Assembly (NCBI GenBank): GCA_022824945.1
Contig: JAJDYX010000015.1
Span: 62,001 to 126,000 of the forward strand
DNA: 64,000 nt
Source: Candidatus Latescibacterota bacterium
GTDB lineage: Bacteria > Latescibacterota > UBA2968
Direction of reading: 5' to 3'
The position numbers and the translations under genes were made by a program. Within the stretch, counting starts at the first letter, position 1; each line of letters opens with the position of its first letter. Of the stretch, positions 39,885 to 48,386 are shown in pieces. The notes below the pieces were generated by a model. That model worked only from the letters and a program-made list of their open reading frames with translations, was not told where the DNA came from and did no database searches.

Positions 39885-40645
39885 GTGGGGTCCTCCTGAG
39901 CGACTGTTTCTTCTTCGAGCACATCTTCTGGTGTTTTGGTAATCAGGGTACCGACATCCTCGCCCTCTACAATGCGGCGCATCAGGCCTTTTTGTTCAAA
40001 ATCGAAAACGTGAATCGGCAAATGATGATCTCGCGCGAGAATCACCGCAGACTGATCCAGAGCACCCAGATTCTTTTGAATAATTGTATCGTGACTGATG
40101 CAGCGATAGAGTTTGGCATCGGGATTTTTGTTCGGATCGTCTGTATAAATGCCATTGGTTTTGTGCTTGGCAAACAAAATAGCTTCTGCACGAACCTCGA
40201 GCGCGCGCTGTACCCCGGGATAATCTGTCGTGAGAAAGGGATTGCCAATACCACCGGCAAAAATGACAATATATCCCTTATCGAGATGCCGAGCAGCAAC
40301 CAGCCGAATAAAGGGTTCTGCGACTGCGTTAATAGGAATCGCGGTCATCACGCGCACCTCGGCATCGCTTTTGGCATTGAGTACACCGCGCAGCATCAGG
40401 CTGTTGATAATAGTACCGAGCATGCCGATATTATCGGCTTCGGAGCGTTCGATACCCCACCGCACACTCTGTTCGCCCCGAAAAATATTGCCCCCGCCAA
40501 TAACAATGCCGATTTCTATACCTCGACTGTGAATATCGAGAATTTCGTCGGCAATATGTTCGAGAGCCTCCGGGTCAAATCCCGATTCCAAAGCACCTGA
40601 AACAGCACCGCCACTGAGTTTGAGAACAACGCGTTTGTACCGCAT
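39881..40645 (-). CDS. pyrH: Uridylate (UMP) kinase
   Basis: A 254-residue bacterial UMP kinase of the amino-acid-kinase fold, phosphorylating UMP to UDP. VVLKLSGGAVSGA (residues 6-18) is the phosphate loop, IVIGGGNIFRG near 46-56 the glycine-rich site and FAGGIGNPFLTTD near 139-151 the hallmark of the family. Length is typical with a short acidic C-terminal tail. It heads an operon with purD, overlapping by 4 bases, rather than the common rpsB-tsf-pyrH-frr arrangement. GGAGTCAG lies near the start. Confidence 0.95.
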   Translation of the reverse strand: MRYKRVVLKLSGGAVSGALESGFDPEALEHIADEILDIHSRGIEIGIVIGGGNIFRGEQSVRWGIERSEADNIGMLGTIINSLMLRGVLNAKSDAEVRVMTAIPINAVAEPFIRLVAARHLDKGYIVIFAGGIGNPFLTTDYPGVQRALEVRAEAILFAKHKTNGIYTDDPNKNPDAKLYRCISHDTIIQKNLGALDQSAVILARDHHLPIHVFDFEQKGLMRRIVEGEDVGTLITKTPEDVLEEETVAQEDPT

Positions 40646-40735
40646 ACAATCTGACTCCTTGATAAAAAAAATAACAAATGTTGATGTGTCTTTAAAATAT
40701 ATAGCGAAGCGAGATATGGCGAAAGAGGAAAGACG

Positions 40736-40763
40736 TTGACATTTGAGTAATTTTGAATTTACT
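40736..40763 (+). promoter_or_regulatory. Candidate promoter of the ABC importer operon
   Basis: TTGACA (40736-40741) is a perfect -35 box. TTTACT (40758-40763), 16 bases further, matches the -10 consensus at four of six positions. It lies about 72 bases before the ATPase start in the divergent spacer with pyrH. Confidence 0.4.
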
Positions 40764-40834
40764 TCAACCCTTGATTTCGCTGGCCTTTCGCTATTTTTTG
40801 TCGAAATTTCGAACCTCGGATAAAGGCACCCCGA

Positions 40835-41944
40835 ATGCCCCCAAACGATAACGCCTACGTCGAATTTGAGAATGTCTGCAAAAGTTACGACGGACGCACA
40901 CTAATTGTCCAAAACGTCAATTTCAGCGTCCGCAAGGGCGAATTTCTAACCCTGCTTGGCCCATCCGGGTCGGGGAAGACCACCTGCCTGATGATGCTTG
41001 CCGGCTTCGAGACACCCACCTCGGGCAACATCCGCATTGACGGGCGTTCTGTACACGCACTGCCCCCGCGCAAGCGAGGCATTGGCATGGTATTTCAAAA
41101 CTACGCGCTCTTCCCACACATGACAGTAGGCGGCAACCTCGCTTTTCCCCTTGAAGTGCGCGGATTTGACCGCGAGCAGTGCCGCGAACGCGTAGCGCGT
41201 GCCCTGGATCTGGTTCGTCTCAGCGGCCTGGAAGACCGGCGCCCAAACCAACTCTCTGGCGGTCAGCAGCAGCGTGTGGCAATCGCCCGCGCACTGGTAT
41301 TTGAACCCGACCTGGTGCTGATGGACGAACCCCTCGGCGCACTTGACCGGCGCCTGCGCGAAGAGATGCAATACGAGATCCGCCGTATCCACCAGAGTCT
41401 CGGTGTAACCATTGTTTACGTCACGCACGACCAGCAAGAGGCCATGGTCATGTCGAACCGCATCGCTGTCCTGCGCGGGGGAGACATCCAGCAAATTTCC
41501 GAACCCGAGGCCCTCTACGAAGAACCAGAGCGTTCATTTGTAGCGCGTTTCATCGGCGAAAACAACCGCCTGCAAGGCCGCGTGACAAAAGTAAATGGGG
41601 ACATCTGCGAAGTGGAAACCGGCGGCCAAATCATCCATGCGTTGCGCATTGTACCTTGCCAGATCGGCGACGCCACCACGCTATCGATTCGTCCGGAACG
41701 CGTCGCCATCGAACCCGAACCGGGTCTGTACACCAATGAACTGGAAGTAAAAGTCGAGGACATCACCTTTCTGGGCGACCACTTGCGCCTTCGCATGAAC
41801 GTATGCGAGTCCTCGGAATTCATCGCAAAAATACCCAATATCGTGGGACACGGAGCCGTGTTGAAAGGCGATAAAATTCGCATCGGCTGGACACCAACAG
41901 ACTGCCGGGTGCTCGACCCGGACGACGAGGAGGATACGACATGA
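40835..41944 (+). CDS. ABC importer ATPase, polyamine type (PotA-like)
   Basis: A 369-residue ATPase with every motif intact: Walker A GPSGSGKT near residues 37-44, Q-loop VFQNYALFPHM, signature LSGGQQQR near 140-147, Walker B LVLMDEPLGALD and switch VTHD. Residues about 250-365 form a TOBE domain as in PotA and related ATPases of spermidine/putrescine, iron or thiamine importers. It energises uptake through the two permeases downstream. It is the first gene of a five-gene operon, and its stop overlaps the first binding-protein start as ATGA. No ribosome site is obvious. Confidence 0.9.
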   Translation: MPPNDNAYVEFENVCKSYDGRTLIVQNVNFSVRKGEFLTLLGPSGSGKTTCLMMLAGFETPTSGNIRIDGRSVHALPPRKRGIGMVFQNYALFPHMTVGGNLAFPLEVRGFDREQCRERVARALDLVRLSGLEDRRPNQLSGGQQQRVAIARALVFEPDLVLMDEPLGALDRRLREEMQYEIRRIHQSLGVTIVYVTHDQQEAMVMSNRIAVLRGGDIQQISEPEALYEEPERSFVARFIGENNRLQGRVTKVNGDICEVETGGQIIHALRIVPCQIGDATTLSIRPERVAIEPEPGLYTNELEVKVEDITFLGDHLRLRMNVCESSEFIAKIPNIVGHGAVLKGDKIRIGWTPTDCRVLDPDDEEDTT

Positions 41945-43041
41945 ATACCAAACAGAGAAAGACATTATGCACCGCGGTAATAACCGCGCTGGCGATGTTG
42001 ACTCTGGGCTGTGCTGTTTCGGAAGACCGACCGCTGACTGTGGTCTCCTGGGGCGGATCTTATGCACGCGCATGCGTCAAAGGCTACCACGAGGCATTCA
42101 CCGCTGAAACAGGCATTAAAATCAACCTCGAAGACTACAACGGCGGGCTGGCGCAGATCCGCGCACAGGTTCAAGCGGGCAATGTGCATTGGGATGTCGT
42201 CGATTTGAGATTCCCGACATGGGCGCAAGGCTGCGATGAGGGCCTGCTCGAACGCGTCGAGATCGACTCGCTGCCAGCGGGAGCCGATGGAACGCCTGCG
42301 GAAGAGGATTTTCTGTTCGGGACATCGACAGACTGTGGCGTGGCAACACTGTTTTACTCCACCATATACGCGTACAACAAAGAGAATATCCCGGGTGAAA
42401 AACCCACCACACTGGCAGACTTCTTTGACCTCGAAAAATTCCCCGGACGACGAGGCATGCGCCGCTCACCCCAGGAGAACCTGGAATTCGCACTCATCGC
42501 CGACGGCGTACCACTCAACAAGATATATGCCACCCTCGACACGCCCGAAGGGGTAGATCGCGCCTTCCGCAAGTTAGACACCATCAAAGACCACATTGTA
42601 TGGTGGGAAGCCGGAGCACAGCCGCCGCAGATGCTCGCCGATGGCGAGGTGGTCATGACCACGGCCTACAACGGGCGCATCTTCAATGCACAGATATTGG
42701 AAGATCAGCCCTTTGTCATCGTGTGGGACGGACAAATACTGGATCTATCTGGACTTGCTATTGTCGCGGGAACCCAGAACCTCGAAGCCGCAAAGAAATT
42801 TCTCAATTTCGCCTCAACAGCGAAGGCCATGGCCGGAGTCGGTAGCCACATCGCCTACAGTCCCACGCGCCACTCTGCGGAGGCACTGATATCGAAACAC
42901 GCCGAAAAGGACATCGATATGAAACCCCACATGCCCAACAGCCCGCAAAATTCCAAGCGCGCCCTGCGAAATGCCTGGGAATGGTGGAGCGTTCACATCG
43001 ACGAAATGAACGAGCGCTTCAGCACCTGGCTGGCGCAATAA
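41941..43041 (+). CDS. Extracellular solute-binding lipoprotein, PotD-like (copy 1)
   Basis: A 366-residue periplasmic-type binding protein of the spermidine/putrescine family. The leader ends MLTLGC, a standard lipobox, so the mature protein is anchored at Cys near residue 22. TVVSWGGSYARACVKGY near 33-49 and WDVVDLRFPTWAQG near 81-94 form the binding cleft region. EKPTTLADFFDLEKFPGRRG is a family block. The ligand may be a polyamine or another small cation but is not proven. The start overlaps the ATPase stop by 4 bases. A close paralogue follows 37 bases downstream. Confidence 0.9.
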   Translation: MNTKQRKTLCTAVITALAMLTLGCAVSEDRPLTVVSWGGSYARACVKGYHEAFTAETGIKINLEDYNGGLAQIRAQVQAGNVHWDVVDLRFPTWAQGCDEGLLERVEIDSLPAGADGTPAEEDFLFGTSTDCGVATLFYSTIYAYNKENIPGEKPTTLADFFDLEKFPGRRGMRRSPQENLEFALIADGVPLNKIYATLDTPEGVDRAFRKLDTIKDHIVWWEAGAQPPQMLADGEVVMTTAYNGRIFNAQILEDQPFVIVWDGQILDLSGLAIVAGTQNLEAAKKFLNFASTAKAMAGVGSHIAYSPTRHSAEALISKHAEKDIDMKPHMPNSPQNSKRALRNAWEWWSVHIDEMNERFSTWLAQ

Positions 43042-43078
43042 GGGATATTCTACTCATACCATACAAGGAGGAAATAAC

Positions 43079-44185
43079 TTGAAGTGGCAAAACAAGTGTA
43101 AAACGGCATTTTATCTAACTGTACTGACCGCACTGGCGATATTGACCGCGGGTCGTGTAGTTGCCAGCGATCGACCCCTGACCGTGGTCTCCTGGGGCGG
43201 ATCTTATGCACGCGCATGTGTCAAAGGCTACCACGAGGCATTCACCGCTGAAACAGGCATTAAAATCAACCTCGAAGACTACAACGGCGGACTGGCACAA
43301 ATCCGCGCACAGGTCGAGTCGGGCAATGTGCATTGGGACATCGTCGATATGGAAATTCCCGACATGGTGCGAGGCTGTGACGAGGGCCTGCTCGAATCCA
43401 TCCCTGTCAACTCGCTGCCAGCGGGAGCCGATGGAACGCCTGCGGCACAGGATTTTCCACTCGGAACGATGACGGATTGCGGTCCGGCAACGATATTTTA
43501 CTCCACCGTATATGCGTACAACGAGAAGAATATCCCGGGTGAAAAACCCACCACAATGGCAGACTTCTTTGACCTCGAAAAATTCCCCGGACGACGAGGC
43601 ATGCGCCGCACACCTCTGGCGAACCTGGAATTCGCGCTCATTGCCGACGGCGTGCCGCTCAACAAAGTATATCCCACGCTCAATACACCCGAAGGCGTAG
43701 ATCGCGCTTTCCGCAAGCTGGACACCATCAAAGACCACATCGTATGGTGGGAAGCCGGAGCGCAGCCGCCGCAGATGCTCGCCGATGGCGAGGTAATTAT
43801 GTCCACGGCCTACAACGGGCGCATCTTCAATGCACAGGTATTGGAAAACCAGCCCTTCGTCATCGTATGGGACGGGCAAATACTGGATACGGGCGGACTT
43901 GTCATTGTCGCGGGAACGCGTAACCTCGAAGCAGCAAAGAAGTTCCTCAATTTCGCCGCAACAGCAAAAGCCATAGCTGGCGTCGGCCGTTACATCGCCT
44001 ACAGTCCCACGCGCATCTCTGCGGAGGCGCTGATATCGACGCACGCCGAAAAGGGTGTGGAAATGAACCCCCACATGCCCAACAGCCCGCAAAATTCTAA
44101 GCGCGCTCTGCGAAATTCCTGGGAATGGTGGAGCGATCACATCGACGAAATGAACGAGCGCTTCAGCGCCTGGCTGGCGCGGTGA
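43079..44185 (+). CDS. Extracellular solute-binding protein, PotD-like (copy 2, no lipobox)
   Basis: A 368-residue near copy of the preceding protein, with long identical stretches such as SWGGSYARACVKGYHEAF. It starts with TTG, with GGAGG a few bases upstream. The signal peptide ends ILTAGRVVASD, with Arg in place of the lipobox Cys, so this copy is probably a free periplasmic protein. Differences cluster in cleft positions (DMEIPDMVRG for DLRFPTWAQG), which may alter ligand preference. The duplication is tandem and at DNA level still mostly identical. The permease begins 26 bases later. Confidence 0.9.
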   Translation: MKWQNKCKTAFYLTVLTALAILTAGRVVASDRPLTVVSWGGSYARACVKGYHEAFTAETGIKINLEDYNGGLAQIRAQVESGNVHWDIVDMEIPDMVRGCDEGLLESIPVNSLPAGADGTPAAQDFPLGTMTDCGPATIFYSTVYAYNEKNIPGEKPTTMADFFDLEKFPGRRGMRRTPLANLEFALIADGVPLNKVYPTLNTPEGVDRAFRKLDTIKDHIVWWEAGAQPPQMLADGEVIMSTAYNGRIFNAQVLENQPFVIVWDGQILDTGGLVIVAGTRNLEAAKKFLNFAATAKAIAGVGRYIAYSPTRISAEALISTHAEKGVEMNPHMPNSPQNSKRALRNSWEWWSDHIDEMNERFSAWLAR

Positions 44186-44211
44186 GAGAGGTACCGCGGC
44201 GGACTAACAAA

Positions 44212-45426
44212 ATGAAACCAGACACAAACATAAAAACCAACACCCTCCGCCCGCGGTTGCGTGCGACGGGATTGGTATTGCCTCTATTGGCCTTCATTGG
44301 CGTCACCTTTATCGCGCCGCTGGCGATGATGCTCGTACACAGTGTGTACGACCCCACAGTCGCCAATGCCCTGCCCGAAACCCTCGACCTGCTAAGAGAA
44401 TGGGATGGAAAGAGCGCGCCCGACGAAGCGGTGTACGCAGCGGCTGCGCGCGAGCTATTAAAAGCGCGCACAGATCGCTCGCTGGGCCGGGTCGCCACCC
44501 GCGTCAACCGCGTGCATCCGGGACTTCGCAGTGTTTTCACGCGCAGCGCAAGAGGATTGCAAAACGTCCGCGAGGGTCCCTATCGCGATGCCATGATCGG
44601 CCTTAATCCCGCATGGGACGATGTGCAAACCTGGCACGCGATCCGCAGTGCTGGGGACCGTTTTACCGCGCGGCACTATCTCAATGCCCTCGACCTGCAA
44701 CCCCTGCCCAGCGGCTCCATCGATCGCCAGCCCCCAGAACGTCGCATCTATCTGGCCCTCTTGTGGCGCACCTTTGTCGTCAGCCTGAGCATCACCGCCA
44801 TCTGCTTGCTGCTCGGCTACCCCATCGCCCACTTAATCGCACATTCGCCTCCGCGCATTGCAAACCTGCTCCTCATCCTCGTACTCGTGCCCTTCTGGAC
44901 ATCGCTCCTGGTGAGAACGACCTCCTGGATCGTACTGCTCCAAACCCAGGGCGTACTCAACGACTTGCTCGTCACACTCGGACTGATCGGCGACGACGGC
45001 CGCCTCGCCATGATCTACAACATGACTGGCACAGTGGTGGCAATGACCCATGTACTCTTGCCCTTTATGATCCTACCTCTCTACTCCATCATGCGCGCCA
45101 TCCCACCGAGCCAGATGAGTGCCGCGGCATCGCTGGGTGCCAGTTCCTTTCAGGCATTTTGGCGCGTGTACTGGCCGCAGACCCTGCCCGGTGTAGGTGC
45201 CGGATCGCTGCTGGTATTCATCCTCGCCATCGGCTACTACATCACCCCCGCGCTGGTGGGCGGCAGTACTGGACAACTCATCTCCAACATGATCGCCTAC
45301 CACATGCAGACCTCGCTCAACTGGAGTCTGGCCGGGGCACTTGGCGGCATTTTGCTGGTATGCGTAATCGCGCTCTATCTGCTCTACGACCGCATAGTCG
45401 GCATTGACCGCATGAGATTGGGCTAA
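44212..45426 (+). CDS. ABC importer permease, PotB-like, with large periplasmic insert
   Basis: A 404-residue inner-membrane permease. TM1 is at about residues 20-40. It is followed by a polar insert of some 140 residues (about 45-185) absent from standard PotB, then five more helices. The EAA loop ASLGASSFQAFWRVYWPQTLPG near 310-330, written here as family landmark A-S-L-G-A-S, couples to the ATPase. The ATG at 44212 is chosen because the longer frame from 44125 overlaps the binding-protein gene and is arginine-rich and non-membrane. It pairs with the permease starting 1 base downstream. Confidence 0.85.
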   Translation: MKPDTNIKTNTLRPRLRATGLVLPLLAFIGVTFIAPLAMMLVHSVYDPTVANALPETLDLLREWDGKSAPDEAVYAAAARELLKARTDRSLGRVATRVNRVHPGLRSVFTRSARGLQNVREGPYRDAMIGLNPAWDDVQTWHAIRSAGDRFTARHYLNALDLQPLPSGSIDRQPPERRIYLALLWRTFVVSLSITAICLLLGYPIAHLIAHSPPRIANLLLILVLVPFWTSLLVRTTSWIVLLQTQGVLNDLLVTLGLIGDDGRLAMIYNMTGTVVAMTHVLLPFMILPLYSIMRAIPPSQMSAAASLGASSFQAFWRVYWPQTLPGVGAGSLLVFILAIGYYITPALVGGSTGQLISNMIAYHMQTSLNWSLAGALGGILLVCVIALYLLYDRIVGIDRMRLG

Positions 45427-45427
45427 C

Positions 45428-46255
45428 ATGATCTCGACACAAAGCATTGGTCGGGGCGCGTACCTGGCCTCCTGCACCCTGATATTTGCGTTCCTGATCG
45501 CGCCAATTCTGGTGATCGTACCCCTGAGCTTCAATGCAGAACCCTACTTCACCTTCACCGAGGGCATGCTGCGCCTGGACGCAGAAGCGTATTCTCTGCG
45601 CTGGTACCGGCAGATCATCGAAAACGAACTGTGGACGCGCGGACTGGTCAACAGCCTGATCATCGGCATCGCTTCCACCGCACTGGCAACTGCGCTGGGC
45701 ACAATCGCCGCGCTGGGTCTATCCAGCCCTGCCATGCCCGGTCGCCGCATCGCAATGGCACTATTGATCTCGCCGATGGTCACACCGGTGATTATCTCCG
45801 CGGCGGGCATGTTCTTTTTTTACTCAGCCCTGGGCCTCGCGCAGACCCACATCGGATTGATCCTATCCCACGCCGCACTGGGCACGCCATTTGTCGTAAT
45901 CACCGTAACCGCTACCTTATCCGCCTTTGATACAAACCTGACGCGCGCTGCCGCAAGCCTCGGCGCCTCACCGTTCCTCACGTTCCGCAGAGTACAACTC
46001 CCGCTAATCGCACCGGGCGTTATTTCTGGCGCGCTTTTCGCGTTTGCAACATCTTTCGACGAAGTGGTCGTAGTCCTTTTTATGGGCGGCATCGAACAAC
46101 GCACAATCCCGCGCCAGATGTGGGCGGGTATCCGCGAGCAAATCAGCCCGACCATCCTCGCAGTCGCAACATTCTTGATCGCCTTTGCCGTGTTACTACT
46201 GCTCACCGTCGAATGGCTGCGTCGCCGCTCCGCTGCTTCTTCGCAGGCAGACTGA
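45428..46255 (+). CDS. ABC importer permease, PotC-like
   Basis: A 275-residue permease with six predicted helices. It opens with a long hydrophobic stretch (CTLIFAFLIAPILVIVPLSF). The EAA motif RAAASLGASPFLTFRRV near 176-192 is intact, as expected for the coupling helix. It forms the translocation pore with the preceding permease. The start lies 1 base after the upstream stop. It closes the importer operon, although the AAA+ gene begins only 9 bases later, so the transcript may continue into the MoxR cassette. Confidence 0.9.
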   Translation: MISTQSIGRGAYLASCTLIFAFLIAPILVIVPLSFNAEPYFTFTEGMLRLDAEAYSLRWYRQIIENELWTRGLVNSLIIGIASTALATALGTIAALGLSSPAMPGRRIAMALLISPMVTPVIISAAGMFFFYSALGLAQTHIGLILSHAALGTPFVVITVTATLSAFDTNLTRAAASLGASPFLTFRRVQLPLIAPGVISGALFAFATSFDEVVVVLFMGGIEQRTIPRQMWAGIREQISPTILAVATFLIAFAVLLLLTVEWLRRRSAASSQAD

Positions 46256-46264
46256 GGTCAAAAC

Positions 46265-47587
46265 ATGGCCGATTTACAAACAACAGTAAGCGATATTCTG
46301 ACCTTTATCCAGGATCGGTTGTATTTTAATCGGGCAGACCTGGAGATCGAAGGACAAAAACACAATGCCGCTTTGTTGCTCAGCACACTAACGGGATTAT
46401 TAGGCGGCAAAATTTTAATTGTGGGCGAACCCGGCCTGGGCAAAACAACGTCGGCAGAGTATATTGGCGCGCTGCTATATCGCATGCCATTAGGGGCTGT
46501 GTGGGAAGCCGAAGTGAGTGGCCATCCCGAACAGACCGAAGAAAAAATTGTCGGGCGCCCAAACCTCGGCGCACTCAACCGCGGCGAAGAAGATGTGGTC
46601 TGGTCGGCATTTTCCGTCTTGCCCGTCAAAGTCGTAGATGAAATCAACCGCCTGCCGGAAACAAAGCAGAGCCTGATTCTCAACGGCGTGGATCGCGGCA
46701 ACTGGAGCTACTTGAACCAGATGCAAATCAACGATGAATACTGTTTGTTCGCAACGGCCAACTATCAGGACCGAGGAACAAATACCATCGTCGTACCCCT
46801 TTTGGATCGCTTTGACGTAATGGTAGAATCCAAATATCCGGGCGCGAATTTGTCCTGGATGATCGGCACCGAATCCTCTCCTGCACATCTCCTGCGAGAT
46901 CCAAAACGCGAGCAAGCACTCCAGGCGTGTCTGATCAACCCCAATGCCGAAGCAGAGATAGAACCGATTTGCGAGGATTATGGAAAAGCGATCTCCGAGC
47001 GTTTGTCCGTACCAACCCTGGGACGTACCGAGCGCGAAACGATTCGCAGTGAAATGGGCGCATTGCCTTTCCAGGCCGATGCCAGTGCCTATATTCGAAC
47101 CTTTTTGGCCGAGCTATCTTTCTGCTGCAAATACGGACAAAAACGCACAAATGAAGTCTGTGGCGAAGGCTGTCATTACACGGGCTACCTGTGTTACGAA
47201 GTACAAACATGCCCGTCCAATCGCCTGCCCATTTCCATCCGGCGCTACGCACAGGCTCTCGCCTGGGTGCTGCGCGACAAAGAAGTGGATATCGAACATA
47301 TCCGCACGATACTGCCATACACATGTGCTCACCGCATCCAATGGCGAGATGAAGAAGAAACGCAAGACCACCGGGATGATGTATTGCCCATTCACAGAGC
47401 GCGAGAAGCGGTGCGGCAAGTCTTTCGGCGCTACACCGAGCAAAGCGAACGCATCCAAACAGCTCTAATGACTGCCAACCGCATCTTAAACGGTGCCGAA
47501 GAAAAACCCATTCAGGGCGAACATCCCATTTACATGGAAATTATGCGCGACCTGGGACAAGAGCCTGTGCGCCCAGAATTTTCGTAA
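46265..47587 (+). CDS. MoxR-family AAA+ ATPase
   Basis: A 440-residue AAA+ protein of the MoxR/AAA_5 kind. Walker A GEPGLGKTTSAE is near residues 55-66 and Walker B VVDEINRLPETKQS near 124-137, with the MoxR-type E-I-N-R-L-P. ATANYQDRGT near 160-169 is sensor 1 and PLLDRFDV near 178-185 the arginine-finger region. Residues 290-330 contain a cluster of Cys (CCKYG, CGEGCHY, CYEVQTC) that could bind a metal or cluster, not usual for MoxR. MoxR ATPases act as chaperones with VWA partners to mature metal enzymes or complexes; a VWA protein is two genes downstream. The client is unknown. Confidence 0.85.
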   Translation: MADLQTTVSDILTFIQDRLYFNRADLEIEGQKHNAALLLSTLTGLLGGKILIVGEPGLGKTTSAEYIGALLYRMPLGAVWEAEVSGHPEQTEEKIVGRPNLGALNRGEEDVVWSAFSVLPVKVVDEINRLPETKQSLILNGVDRGNWSYLNQMQINDEYCLFATANYQDRGTNTIVVPLLDRFDVMVESKYPGANLSWMIGTESSPAHLLRDPKREQALQACLINPNAEAEIEPICEDYGKAISERLSVPTLGRTERETIRSEMGALPFQADASAYIRTFLAELSFCCKYGQKRTNEVCGEGCHYTGYLCYEVQTCPSNRLPISIRRYAQALAWVLRDKEVDIEHIRTILPYTCAHRIQWRDEEETQDHRDDVLPIHRAREAVRQVFRRYTEQSERIQTALMTANRILNGAEEKPIQGEHPIYMEIMRDLGQEPVRPEFS

Positions 47588-47609
47588 TTCCAATTTCACA
47601 GAGCCAGAC

Positions 47610-48386
47610 ATGCGACAAAATCCATTTCGAGAATTTGATCGGATTGCACCATCCGATTTGAACCCTGAAAGCGCAGTGCGCGTCAACGGCTTACTATCCC
47701 CAGAGCGCAATCCCTTCGCCGAATTCGTCGAAGACACACGCAAAAAGCGCGCCCTGCCCATGGATGAAATTCTCGCATCTCACACCGAGACAATGGATCG
47801 GTTGACAGAGGCTTACCGCGTCCTGATCTCCGAATGCGTAGGCGAGGGACTCTGGCAAGCCGACCGCAAAACCATTGAATCGACCTATGCTGCGGCATCG
47901 CAGATCGTGGGACAAATCGATTGGGAAATGAGCGATATCGAAGCATTTTGCGCGCACGCCCTGCAAAGCAATGACGCGGCTTTTTTTGTCATGGAACCCC
48001 TCGGCTTGTTCTTATCGGCCTTTTGCAATGCATCGTCCCAGTCGGATATTCATCTCGACCTCACGGGCCACGACTTGCGCCTATCGCTTATGGGATATCG
48101 CCTTCGCAAAGACATCACACTCACCATTGTGGGCGATCTGGGCGATCTCACGGGCATTTCACTCCTGGGGGGCTGCCTGAAGGTCGAAGGAAATGTCCGA
48201 CACTATCTCGGTGCGGGTATGATAGACGGACGGATTGAAGTCTCGGGAGACGCTGGCAAATACATCGGCGAACAAATGCACGCCGGTGAAATCCACATCA
48301 ATGGACGCCTGGGAGGTGTGGGCAATGCCAAAGGCGGCGCGATCTATCACCGCGATCAAATGATCAGAGGAAAAAAAACAAAATGA
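47610..48386 (+). CDS. GXGXG-domain protein of the MoxR-VWA cassette
   Basis: A 258-residue protein. The N-terminal 165 residues are helical and unassigned. The C-terminus (about 178-250) is a beta-helix with spaced glycines (GDLGDLTGISLLGG, GAGMIDG, GDAGKYIGEQM, GRLGGVGNAKGG), matching the GXGXG domain of FwdC/FmdC and of the glutamate synthase large subunit C-terminus. In those enzymes the domain is structural. It lies between the MoxR ATPase and the VWA protein, overlapping the latter by 4 bases (ATGA). ATG 47610 is chosen because the longer frame from 47493 overlaps the ATPase gene. Function is not known. Confidence 0.7.
   Translation: MRQNPFREFDRIAPSDLNPESAVRVNGLLSPERNPFAEFVEDTRKKRALPMDEILASHTETMDRLTEAYRVLISECVGEGLWQADRKTIESTYAAASQIVGQIDWEMSDIEAFCAHALQSNDAAFFVMEPLGLFLSAFCNASSQSDIHLDLTGHDLRLSLMGYRLRKDITLTIVGDLGDLTGISLLGGCLKVEGNVRHYLGAGMIDGRIEVSGDAGKYIGEQMHAGEIHINGRLGGVGNAKGGAIYHRDQMIRGKKTK

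Noticed and set aside
43115-44140. Minus-strand 341-codon frame
   Set aside because: It is antisense to the second binding protein and broken in the equivalent part of the first copy, so it is not under selection.
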